Assembly: GCF_003143775.1 (NCBI RefSeq) | Contig: NZ_QFRJ01000004.1 | Coordinates: 212,491-276,490 of the forward strand | Direction: 5' to 3' | Origin: Brumimicrobium oceani | GTDB lineage: Bacteria > Bacteroidota > Bacteroidia > Flavobacteriales_D > Crocinitomicaceae | DNA length: 64,000 bases | In this document: positions 26,763-34,708 of the stretch, in pieces | Layout of the letters: every line of letters begins with the position of its first letter | Position numbering within the stretch: position 1 is the stretch's first letter | Notes under the pieces: generated by a model | Seen by the model: only the letters and a program-made list of their open reading frames with translations | Database searches by the model: none | What the model was told of the DNA's origin: nothing | Translations under genes and position numbers: made by a program

Positions 26763-26770
26763 TATCTTTG
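26763..26770 (+). promoter_or_regulatory. Candidate -7 box for sufT
   Basis: TATCTTTG lies 15 bases before the sufT ATG, so the 5' UTR would be very short. A TTTTG lies 23 bases upstream, longer than the normal spacing. Confidence 0.45.
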
Positions 26771-26785
26771 TAAAAAAATAAAGAA

Positions 26786-27097
26786 ATGAGCAACGTTGCA
26801 TTAGAAAACTCGATTATTGATGTAATCAAGACGATTTACGACCCAGAAATCCCTGTAGACGTTTATGAATTAGGACTAATTTATGAAGTAAAAATCAATG
26901 GAGACCAGTCCGTGGATGTTGAAATGACTTTAACTTCACCCAACTGCCCTGTGGCAGAATCTCTTCCGAAAGAAGTAGAAGACAAAATTGCCGCTGTAGA
27001 CGGAGTAAAATCTGCAAAGGTGAATATCGTTTTTGATCCTGCTTGGGACCAAACCATGATGAGCGAAGAAGCGAAATTGGAATTGGGGTTTTTATAA
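26786..27097 (+). CDS. sufT: SufT / MIP18-family (DUF59) Fe-S assembly factor
   Basis: The 103-residue protein is a single DUF59 domain: IKTIYDPEIPVDVYELGLIYEV, MTLTSPNCPVAESLP with the conserved cysteine, and VKSAKVNIVFDPAWDQTMMSEEAKLELG (residues 13-102 in pieces). SufT-type proteins help mature Fe-S proteins. The gene is transcribed away from the sufABCD operon, from its own promoter. A palindromic element (27105-27158) separates it from the convergent ddl gene. An identical copy lies at 53115-53426. Confidence 0.92.
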   Translation: MSNVALENSIIDVIKTIYDPEIPVDVYELGLIYEVKINGDQSVDVEMTLTSPNCPVAESLPKEVEDKIAAVDGVKSAKVNIVFDPAWDQTMMSEEAKLELGFL

Positions 27098-27104
27098 TGG
27101 AAAC

Positions 27105-27158
27105 TTTTAATTGGGTGTATGGACGATTTGCAAATCGTCCCTACCATTGCAATTAAAA
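27105..27158. terminator. Palindromic element / bidirectional terminator between sufT and ddl
   Basis: The core GGACGATTTGCAAATCGTCC (27121-27140) is a perfect 20-bp palindrome. Outer arms TTTTAATTG (27105-27113) and CAATTAAAA (27150-27158) also pair. It lies between two convergent genes and resembles a dispersed Bacteroidota palindrome reused as a terminator. Confidence 0.65.
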
Positions 27159-27164
27159 AACCCA

Positions 27165-28148
27165 TTACACCCCAAACTGTTTTCTTTCGAAAGCATAAAT
27201 CTCTTTCCAAAAATCGCCAATTGAAATTTCGGCACATTTAAGCATTTTTGGAACAAGAGATTCCGACGAAAAGCCTGGTGTTGTGTTCACTTCAATAACA
27301 TAAGGTTTGTCCTCTACAATCATAAAATCTACCCTAGCTAACGAGCGCATTTGCAGCAATTGATAAATCTCTACTGTGAGGTCTTGAATTTCTTTTGTTA
27401 GTTTGTCGCTAATTCTCGCGGGCGTAATTTCTTGAGACTTGCCAAGATATTTTGCATCATAATCAAAGAAATCAGACTCTGAAACAATTTCTGTACAAGG
27501 CAAAGGAACAACTCCAGAATCATTACGATAAACACCACATGTAACTTCTGTTCCTTTCAAAAAGGCTTCGCAAACAACGGTATTTCCCTCTGCGAACGCG
27601 TCATCTATTGCTTTTTGTAAATCTTCGTGAGCATACACTTTCGATATTCCATAACTCGATCCTGAATCTGCTGGTTTCACGAATAAGGGATAGCCCAATC
27701 GTTCACCAATCTCCTGGGTTGAATAACTTGAGTTTTTCAATAACAATTGAGATTCTGCTACTTTGATATCAAAGCCTCTTAAAAACTGATTACAAAACCA
27801 TTTATCGAAGGAAAGTTCGGAGGAAAGCGCGCTACTGTTTAAAAATGGCAGTTTTTTCATCTCAAAATAAGCTTGAAGCTTACCATTTTCTCCAGGATCT
27901 CCATGGATATAAACATGCGCTAAATCAATTTTAAGTTGCTCTCCATTTTTTAAAGTAAAAGTAAAATCAATAGGTGAAACTTCTGCTGATTCACCTTGAT
28001 AATCTGCAAACCACCCCTCCTCGTTTACACGCACTAAAAATGCGTTGTATTCATCTTTGGGAAGATTCTCCAAAATCATACTTGCACTTTTTATAGATAT
28101 TTCAAACTCAGATGAATATCCACCACAAAAGATTCCTACGTTTATCAT
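27165..28148 (-). CDS. ddl: D-alanine--D-alanine ligase
   Basis: The 327-residue protein is a complete ATP-grasp ligase. It has GIFCGGYSSEFEISIKSA at the N-terminus (Ddl uses GGxSxEHxVS-like; here SSEFEIS), VYIHGDPGENGKLQAYFE, FVKPADSGSSYGISKV (ATP-binding loop), ARVDFMI and YVIEVNTTPGF (Mg-binding Glu/Asn near residues 289-291). It joins two D-alanines for peptidoglycan synthesis in the cytoplasm. The gene is convergent with sufT and is followed upstream by a repeat-rich spacer. An identical copy lies at 53494-54477. Confidence 0.95.
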   Translation of the reverse strand: MINVGIFCGGYSSEFEISIKSASMILENLPKDEYNAFLVRVNEEGWFADYQGESAEVSPIDFTFTLKNGEQLKIDLAHVYIHGDPGENGKLQAYFEMKKLPFLNSSALSSELSFDKWFCNQFLRGFDIKVAESQLLLKNSSYSTQEIGERLGYPLFVKPADSGSSYGISKVYAHEDLQKAIDDAFAEGNTVVCEAFLKGTEVTCGVYRNDSGVVPLPCTEIVSESDFFDYDAKYLGKSQEITPARISDKLTKEIQDLTVEIYQLLQMRSLARVDFMIVEDKPYVIEVNTTPGFSSESLVPKMLKCAEISIGDFWKEIYAFERKQFGV

Positions 28149-28431
28149 GCTTTAGTTTTTACGAAGTACGGGAAAATTTTAGCTTGATATAAAAAGAATT
28201 CATGGAAGTTATCAGCAAAGGGTTTTTGATAATTGTCTTGGTAGAATATTTTGCCGCACATCACGAGTTGCAAACTCGCGACAGCGTCAAAATATTAACT
28301 AGCGTTAACGCTCTCTAAACTGCGCTTTTAGAATTACTATAAATATGTTTTTTTAAAAAAAATAGTGATCGTAGATCCACGTCATCCGTGTGCCAATACT
28401 GCGCACACCAAGTCAAACAAATTATCAATTA
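28149..28431. repeat. Repeat-rich spacer between ddl and thiL
   Basis: This 283-bp stretch holds several palindromic or dispersed-looking pieces: CGAGTTGCAAACTCG (28264-28278), the perfect palindrome AGCGTTAACGCT (28301-28312) and a fragment ATCCACGTCATCCGTGTGCC (28374-28393) related to Bacteroidota interspersed repeats. I see no gene. Confidence 0.55.
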
Positions 28432-29484
28432 CTAATTCCCCTTCTGTCCATGAAAGTGATTCCACCCCTGAGCTTTCAGCTGAATTGCCGCACCTTGCTT
28501 ATCCACCAAATACAATCCTGAATCTTTAGCAGCGTAATGGCCAATTACTGTCATGTGCGGATTTCCTTTGATTTTATCAAAATCTTCTTGTTTGATTGAG
28601 AATAGCAATTCATAATCTTCTCCTCCGTTTAAAACGCAAGTTGTTGGAGAAATATCAAAATCTATGGCCGTTGTAGAAACTGAAGTGTCTATGGGTAATT
28701 TTTCGTCATATATAACTGCTCCCAAATCAGATTGAGTACATAAATGGAATAATTCAGAGGCTAAACCATCCGAAACATCAATCATTGAAGTAGGTTTAAC
28801 ACCTAATTCAGCCAAGAATTTAACAATGTCTTTTCTTGCTTCGGGTTTCAATTGTCTTTCTAAAATATAGTCGAAACCATCTAAATCTGGTTGAATATCA
28901 GGATTTGCTTTGTAAACTGATTTTTCGCGTTCTAAAATTTGAAGTCCCATGTACGCAGCGCCTAAATCTCCAGTTACAACGATCAATTCATTTTCTTTCC
29001 CACCATTTCTGTACACAACATCTTCTTTTTTGGCAGTTCCAATAGCGGTAATTGAAATCATTAAACCGGAGACAGAGGAAGTGGTGTCACCGCCTACCAA
29101 ATCAACTTCGTATATGTCACAGGCTTTTTTTATTCCTTTATATAATTCTTCTAGCGCCTCTTTTGGAAAACGGCTAGAGGCAGCAATTGTAACAGTGATT
29201 TGCTCAGCTGTTCCGTTCATTGCATAAATATCTGATAGATTGACAACAACGGCTTTATAGCCTAAATGCATCAATGGTGTATACATTAAATTGAAGTGAA
29301 TACCTTCAACCAATGCATCCGTAGAAACGAGCATTACGTTTTCGCCATCTTTTTCGATAACTGCTGCGTCGTCACCTACACCATAAATTGTAGACCCTCT
29401 TTTATTTTTAAAGTCCTTTGTTAACTCTTCAATTAAGCCAAATTCTCCAATGGATTCTAATGATGTTTTTTTCTCTTCGCTCAT
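28432..29484 (-). CDS. thiL: Thiamine-phosphate kinase
   Basis: The 350-residue protein has ThiL motifs in order: IGEFGLIEEL at the N-terminus, GVGDDAAVIE, VSTDALVEGIHFNL, GYKAVVVNLSDIYAMNG, DLVGGDTTSS, VVTGDLGAAYMGLQIL, IDVSDGLASELFHLC and CVLNGGEDYELLFSI. The Asp-rich motifs bind Mg-ATP. It phosphorylates thiamine monophosphate to the active diphosphate, the cofactor also used by SucA. The start is four bases after the deacetylase stop, so the two are probably co-transcribed with the upstream DUF2723 gene. An identical copy lies at 54761-55813. Confidence 0.95.
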   Translation of the reverse strand: MSEEKKTSLESIGEFGLIEELTKDFKNKRGSTIYGVGDDAAVIEKDGENVMLVSTDALVEGIHFNLMYTPLMHLGYKAVVVNLSDIYAMNGTAEQITVTIAASSRFPKEALEELYKGIKKACDIYEVDLVGGDTTSSVSGLMISITAIGTAKKEDVVYRNGGKENELIVVTGDLGAAYMGLQILEREKSVYKANPDIQPDLDGFDYILERQLKPEARKDIVKFLAELGVKPTSMIDVSDGLASELFHLCTQSDLGAVIYDEKLPIDTSVSTTAIDFDISPTTCVLNGGEDYELLFSIKQEDFDKIKGNPHMTVIGHYAAKDSGLYLVDKQGAAIQLKAQGWNHFHGQKGN

Positions 29485-29488
29485 AATA

Positions 29489-30124
29489 CTATCGTTTCTT
29501 TTCTACCAGCGCAAAATTAAGTCCTTTATCGCGAATTTCTTGAATAATTGCGGGGATAATTTCTTTTATTTTGTGAATTGTTTTCTCGTTTTCGTGAAAT
29601 ACTAAAATATCTCTATCTCCCACTTGATTTTTAAGCTTTTGAATAAGTTCATTAGCTGAAATTGAAGAGTCAAAATCATAACTCATCCAACTCCACATCA
29701 CAAGCTCTCCTTTTTTCAAGATATATTTCGCCTGTTTTTGAGTTAGATCGCCATAAGGAGGCCGAAACAGATCGGAGTCTACCAAAGCGTTTGACTTTTC
29801 GAAATTACGCTTAAATTCTTGCCAATTGATTTTCTTTCCTGAAACATGATTGTAGCCATGGTGTCCAATTAAATGCCCTTCTTCCAATGCTCTTTTCAAT
29901 AACTCAGGATGCTTTTCGATTTGCCTTCCTTGCCAAAAGAATGTGGCTTTAATGTGATTTGATTTTAAGACGTCTAACAACCAAGGCGTAATTTCGGGAT
30001 GTGGCCCGTCGTCGAATGTTAGACACACACTACCCTTCGTCCCAAACCAAATGCGGCGCGGAAAAATCCACGCCACAATTTTTGGTATTTTATATATGTT
30101 TTTACTGATTTCCAGAATCGTCAC
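29489..30124 (-). CDS. Polysaccharide deacetylase (NodB/CE4 family)
   Basis: The NodB domain is clear: LTFDDGPHPEITPWLL (catalytic Asp and first metal Asp), a zinc-binding GHHGYNH, and RPPYGD. These enzymes remove acetyl or similar groups from N-acetylated sugars of peptidoglycan or other polymers. I chose the GTG at 30124 (211 residues), which overlaps the upstream DUF2723 gene by 23 bases. An ATG at 30169 would give 226 residues but a 68-base overlap and a longer N-terminus than usual for the family. No signal peptide is evident; a hydrophobic stretch near the N-terminus might anchor it. An identical copy lies at 55818-56453. Confidence 0.88.
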   Translation of the reverse strand: MTILEISKNIYKIPKIVAWIFPRRIWFGTKGSVCLTFDDGPHPEITPWLLDVLKSNHIKATFFWQGRQIEKHPELLKRALEEGHLIGHHGYNHVSGKKINWQEFKRNFEKSNALVDSDLFRPPYGDLTQKQAKYILKKGELVMWSWMSYDFDSSISANELIQKLKNQVGDRDILVFHENEKTIHKIKEIIPAIIQEIRDKGLNFALVEKKR

Positions 30125-33100
30125 TTTGGAATCCGTTTTCAGTAAGCAAGGCGTTATAAAGTTTAGCAAACTCTAAAGCCTCTTTTTCCATCGTCCTTAC
30201 GCGGGTTCTACCTCCTCGAATAGCTTCCTTCACTTCTTTATTGCTAAGGTCTTCAACAATTTTACCTACAACATCTCTCGTCAATTTCTGGTCAAGTTCA
30301 TTTCCGAAATTAGCTGCTTCACTATCTGGTGAATTAACCACTACTTGAGCATAAACTTGCAGGAAGTTCATTGCAAAAGAAATGAAATCTTGTTTGCTTT
30401 GGTAAGCTATTAAAGCATCACTGTGTTGGAAATAATTCATCATTGTTTCCAATTGAGCCATGTATTCAATTGCTAATTTTTCAGCAGATTCGTTCTTTCC
30501 AACTTGGAATAAAGCTTTAACATAATCTGGAACCGCACCATCAGAGTACACTTGTTCTCCATTAGGCAATCTACGTCCAGTTGCTCGCGGCTCTCCGAAG
30601 TCAAACACCTTGTCAATTGGCAACTTCTCTAGAGAATGATTAATTATGCTTTCAATTCTATCCGCATAGAACTCTGTGTCTTTAAGATTAGAAGAGCTCG
30701 AAGCACCAGCATTTTTAGACAATTCATAGTCACTAATGTACTTAGAAACCAAATCAATGAAACTATTTCTATACTGACTTGTGTGACGCCTTGTATAGTA
30801 ATCTACCAGTACACCGTCCTCAGCGAGATTAGCGTAATCGTACTTATTAATAATGTTTTCATACATTAGGTCACGCACATAATCATTTGCTGCTTCTCTC
30901 TTAATAGGCGTCAAACCATGTACTTGTCCATAATTATGAACAATTCCTTGTCCGTATAGCGCTTTCGCCACATCGGAACCTCCTGGACTAGAGAAATAAA
31001 TTCCTCGTTTCCAATCGAAGTTAGCCAAAATATCCATCATCATCACTTCTTCACGGCTTAATCCTCGCACATCAGAATTGAACATTCCTCCTTTTCTAAA
31101 GTTGAAACGCAATTCGCTCTCTGCTTGATCAACGTACTCCTCTGAAATAATTCCTGCCTCAACTGCATTTTCAACATTAACTGGAAGAACAAAACCTGAT
31201 GCAGGGAAATATCTAAATGTTCTGCCTCCTGGTTGAGACATCATGTTTGCGTCATCTCTCACAAACTCCATTGCATAATCGAGAGGCAAGAAATCCCAAG
31301 ATTGCGTCCATGTAATTGCAGCGTTTTCCAATTGCTTCAATAAATTTTCATCAGCAGAAATCAAATTATTCCCTACGTCACTAAAAATTTTACGAATAAT
31401 CAAATCAATTCTTACATAGTCCTCATAACCCGGATTAGCGATTGGCGCTTCTAATTCTGCCTTTACCTTTTGAAGAATATCAGCTGCCTTTTCATTATTT
31501 GGAGTCATGGCCTGCGTAGACGCCGCCAATCCTCTTCTAATTTGAGAAAGTGCACTTTTAAACAACTGCGGATTTCCTTCAATTTTCTTTTTAATCACCT
31601 CATTCGCCTTTTCTGTAGACAGGTTTCTTTTATAAATTTCGTAATCTAAGAATAGCACATAATCTGTATTTCCTGCACCCATCAAAATTTGATCTTCTCT
31701 GAACTTAATAGGTAAAGGGTCAGATTCATAAGCGCGCATCTTCATTTGGTTAGAGTACCAATCTGTTTGCATTAAAGAGAGGTTAGCCACACGCACATCG
31801 GTACGGAGCCCTTCAACCTCTTGTAAATACCATAATGGGAAAGTATCGTTATCCCCATTCGTATAAACAATAGAATTTGGCGACAACCCAATTAAATAAT
31901 TATAGGCTAAAGAACGCGCTGGAGAGCGATTACTCCTATCGTGGCCTTCCCAACCTTGCACACCAAGGAGCATAGGTGCCGAAATTCCTAATAAAATAGC
32001 AAATCCTGCTGCACCTACTTTTGGCGCATTAATTTTTCGGAGCATAGTCATGGCGAGCATTGCTCCACCTCCAATTCCACCAATAATTAATATTGAAGCA
32101 GTCGCAGGCATTCCTCTGTTCGCACTCATGTCCACGATAAGACATAAGAAAACTAACCCGGCATAACTGATTCCTAACTTTTTGTAATCGGATTTACCAA
32201 AAGACCTAAATGCTTCATACAGCCCGTACACACCAAGTCCTATCCAAATGGCAAAGGTGTAAAACGAAGCAGCGTAAGCATAATCTCGTTCACGCGGTTC
32301 AAATGTTTTTTGATTCAGATAGATTACAATTGCTAAACCTGTTAACAAGAATAAAATTCCAACTACGATACCATCTTTTGGTGCTTTTAGGAAGTGGAAG
32401 AACATTCCAATCAAACCTAAAATAAGCGGGATGTAATAAAATTTGGCATTACTTGGATTGTGTTGTGTGTAATAAGGTGCGTTTTCACCTTGCGCTCCCA
32501 GCCGGGCTTCATCCACTACATTAAATCCGGAGAGCCAGTTTCCTCTAAATTCATCTCCATGTCCTTGAATATCGTTTTGACGTCCAGAGAAATTCCACAT
32601 AAAATACCTCCAATACATCCAATCTACTTGGTAATTTACAAAATAGGTAATGTTATTTCCAAAGGTTGGCAATGGTCTTCCGTCTTCCCCTAGTTGACTC
32701 GGTGGCACCTTTCGACTAGGATCGTAACCCGACCAATTTTTATACCCTCGAATTTTCTGTTCACTCATGCGATCAAACATCCTAGGGAACAAGGTATTCT
32801 GAGTGTAGACAGGGACTTGGTTTTCAATTGCGCCCGCGTTAATCATGAAATACTTTTCATCCATAGTGTAGTTCTGTCCACTATTTTTGATGTAGTTTTC
32901 CGCCAGCTCTTTGTCTTTAAATGAAATAATATCTGTTCCAGAACTAGTTGAAACAACCCATCTTCTGTCATAGTTTGGTGATCTATCCTTAAACTCGCTT
33001 TGTTTGGCTGGTTTAGAATTAAAATACTCACCATAAAGAATAGGCCAAGAACCGTATTGCTCACGCTTTAGGAATGCATGAAGAGTTACTAAATTTTCTG

Positions 33101-34094
33101 GATTGTTTTCATCCAAGGGTGGGTTTGCATTGGATCGAATGACAATCGTTGCAAAAGATCCATATCCAATAAAGAGCATAATTAAACCAAGGATGACTGT
33201 ATTCCCTAACTTGTATCCTTTGTTTCTGGTGAAATACAATCCACCCACTAAGATTCCGACTAAAAGAATAAAAAAGAATGCCGCGCCCACTCCAAAAGGA
33301 AGTCCGAGAGAATTCACAAAGAAAATCTCCATTTTAGACGCCAATGCAATAGTTCCTGGAATTACACCATTTTGTATAAAACCAAGGGCTAAAACTCCTG
33401 CTATACCCGTAATTAAGAAAGTCTTAAGGTTACTTTTAGGGTACAACTGATGCGATATAACGTAGGCAATGGCAGGTAAAACAAGTAAACCTAACAAGTG
33501 AACTCCGATTGCTAATCCGAATAGGAACATGATTAATACCATCCACCTTAAAGGACGAATTTCAGGACTTAACTGCCCACGTTTAATCATTGTCATTTCC
33601 TCATCCCACTTCAACACTGCCCAAAAAATAACCGCAGTAAACAAAGATGACATTGCATACACTTCACCTTCAACCGCTGAAAACCAAAATGATTCGGTAA
33701 AAGTGTAAGCCATTGCTCCAACAAAACCAGAACCTAAAATTGCGATTTTTTGTCCGTTAGACATTTCATCACCATCCTTTTCAGCGATTTTTTTACCCAA
33801 CTTAGTAATTGACCAAAACAAGAAAAGAATAGTTAAAGAACTACTCAGCGCTGACATTCGGTTGATCCATAAAGCTACATCAGCTTCAGATCCTGCAAAA
33901 AGAGAAAATACTCTCCCGATAAGCATAAAGAAGGGCGCACCCGGTGGGTGACCAACTTCCAACTTATAGGCTGCGGTGATATATTCCCCACAATCCCACA
34001 AAGAGGCAGTATCTTCAACGGTAATAAAGTAAACGATTGTCGCAATTAAGAATGACAACCATCCAATAGAAATGTCTAACTTTTTATAGTTCAT
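30102..34094 (-). CDS. DUF2723 family membrane protein (O-mannosyltransferase-like)
   Basis: The 1330-residue protein starts with the DUF2723 signature: a first TM helix, then TVEDTASLWDCGEYITAAYKLEVGHPPGAPFFMLIGRVF (about residues 26-64, in pieces). It continues with about a dozen TM helices in the first 730 residues, followed by a large soluble region with a YTNGDNDTFPLWYLQEVEG block. The DCGE acidic motif after TM1 corresponds to the catalytic loop of GT-C glycosyltransferases such as protein O-mannosyltransferases, so it probably glycosylates secreted proteins using a lipid-linked sugar. It heads a likely operon with the deacetylase and thiL. An identical copy lies at 56431-60423. Confidence 0.9.
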   Translation of the reverse strand: MNYKKLDISIGWLSFLIATIVYFITVEDTASLWDCGEYITAAYKLEVGHPPGAPFFMLIGRVFSLFAGSEADVALWINRMSALSSSLTILFLFWSITKLGKKIAEKDGDEMSNGQKIAILGSGFVGAMAYTFTESFWFSAVEGEVYAMSSLFTAVIFWAVLKWDEEMTMIKRGQLSPEIRPLRWMVLIMFLFGLAIGVHLLGLLVLPAIAYVISHQLYPKSNLKTFLITGIAGVLALGFIQNGVIPGTIALASKMEIFFVNSLGLPFGVGAAFFFILLVGILVGGLYFTRNKGYKLGNTVILGLIMLFIGYGSFATIVIRSNANPPLDENNPENLVTLHAFLKREQYGSWPILYGEYFNSKPAKQSEFKDRSPNYDRRWVVSTSSGTDIISFKDKELAENYIKNSGQNYTMDEKYFMINAGAIENQVPVYTQNTLFPRMFDRMSEQKIRGYKNWSGYDPSRKVPPSQLGEDGRPLPTFGNNITYFVNYQVDWMYWRYFMWNFSGRQNDIQGHGDEFRGNWLSGFNVVDEARLGAQGENAPYYTQHNPSNAKFYYIPLILGLIGMFFHFLKAPKDGIVVGILFLLTGLAIVIYLNQKTFEPRERDYAYAASFYTFAIWIGLGVYGLYEAFRSFGKSDYKKLGISYAGLVFLCLIVDMSANRGMPATASILIIGGIGGGAMLAMTMLRKINAPKVGAAGFAILLGISAPMLLGVQGWEGHDRSNRSPARSLAYNYLIGLSPNSIVYTNGDNDTFPLWYLQEVEGLRTDVRVANLSLMQTDWYSNQMKMRAYESDPLPIKFREDQILMGAGNTDYVLFLDYEIYKRNLSTEKANEVIKKKIEGNPQLFKSALSQIRRGLAASTQAMTPNNEKAADILQKVKAELEAPIANPGYEDYVRIDLIIRKIFSDVGNNLISADENLLKQLENAAITWTQSWDFLPLDYAMEFVRDDANMMSQPGGRTFRYFPASGFVLPVNVENAVEAGIISEEYVDQAESELRFNFRKGGMFNSDVRGLSREEVMMMDILANFDWKRGIYFSSPGGSDVAKALYGQGIVHNYGQVHGLTPIKREAANDYVRDLMYENIINKYDYANLAEDGVLVDYYTRRHTSQYRNSFIDLVSKYISDYELSKNAGASSSSNLKDTEFYADRIESIINHSLEKLPIDKVFDFGEPRATGRRLPNGEQVYSDGAVPDYVKALFQVGKNESAEKLAIEYMAQLETMMNYFQHSDALIAYQSKQDFISFAMNFLQVYAQVVVNSPDSEAANFGNELDQKLTRDVVGKIVEDLSNKEVKEAIRGGRTRVRTMEKEALEFAKLYNALLTENGFQSDDSGNQ

Positions 34095-34316
34095 AGTGTA
34101 AATTTGAATCGCACGAAGTTAATAATATTCAGTTTGCGAACGAAAATATGCATCTTAAAATTATAAATAGGCAACATTATTTCATTTTAACACAAATAAA
34201 ACCCGTTAAAAGTATCTCAATAGGCTATCTCCTCTAAAATCAGTAAAAAAATAGAGCATCTATACTATTGAAAATCAATTCTGAAAAAAATATCAAAAAA
34301 TTTATCTCAAAAGTCC

Positions 34317-34346
34317 TTGTCATTACATAAAAAGTTTATAAATTTG
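34317..34346 (+). promoter_or_regulatory. Promoter for tRNA-Gln
   Basis: TTG at 34317-34319, a 19-base spacer and TAAATTTG at 34339-34346 match the Bacteroidota consensus. The tRNA starts 43 bases downstream of the -7 box. Confidence 0.72.
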
Positions 34347-34388
34347 CACTCGCAGAAAGCCAAACGGGTTTTCAAATTGTTTAAAAAT

Positions 34389-34461
34389 TGTCCCATGGTG
34401 TAATTGGCAACACGTCTGTTTTTGGTACAGAAGAGTCTAGGTTCGAGACCTAGTGGGACAA
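34389..34461 (+). tRNA. tRNA-Gln (TTG)
   Basis: The 73-base cloverleaf has acceptor TGTCCCA / TGGGACA, discriminator A, anticodon stem TCTGT / ACAGA with the seven-base loop TTTTGGT (anticodon TTG), and T arm CTAGG / CCTAG. CCA is not encoded. The integrase gene starts 248 bases downstream, so the 3' end is a possible attachment site. Confidence 0.94.
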
Positions 34462-34463
34462 CT

Positions 34464-34491
34464 AAAAGCCTCTCATTCGAGAGGCTTTTTT
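34464..34491 (+). terminator. Terminator after tRNA-Gln
   Basis: AAAAGCCTCTC and GAGAGGCTTTT are perfect complements around ATTC and end in a T run. Confidence 0.9.
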
Positions 34492-34573
34492 CATTAAATA
34501 CCATCAAATATAATGGTTTGCGTGATTTAACCATTTCTTAGAACAACATCAAATAACAAAGAAAATTACAACA

Positions 34574-34700
34574 ATTCGGTTAACAAGAGTTTGTTGTAGT
34601 TTTGTTAACCGAATGACATCTAGATGCCCATTGTTATTATCTGTATAGACATTTATGTTTTTGAGATTCACTAAAGAAACAAATGTATAACGGTTAACAA
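34574..34700. promoter_or_regulatory. Three CGGTTAACAA sites upstream of the integrase
   Basis: CGGTTAACAA occurs at 34577-34586, inverted at 34602-34611 and direct again at 34691-34700. The first two form a perfect 13-bp inverted repeat (34574-34586 / 34602-34614). The last lies nine bases before the integrase start. They look like binding sites for the recombinase or a repressor. Confidence 0.6.
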
Positions 34701-34708
34701 TTTCTAAG

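Larger units (their letters stand above)
26333..26785. other. 453-bp region between divergent sufA and sufT
   Basis: It contains the suf promoter (26391-26421, minus strand) and the sufT -7 box (26763-26770). Between them lies a purine-rich stretch (26450-26640) with degraded segments such as AACCACAAAGAGAACGGAGG, resembling an interspersed repeat often seen in Bacteroidota genomes. I see no gene. Confidence 0.55.
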
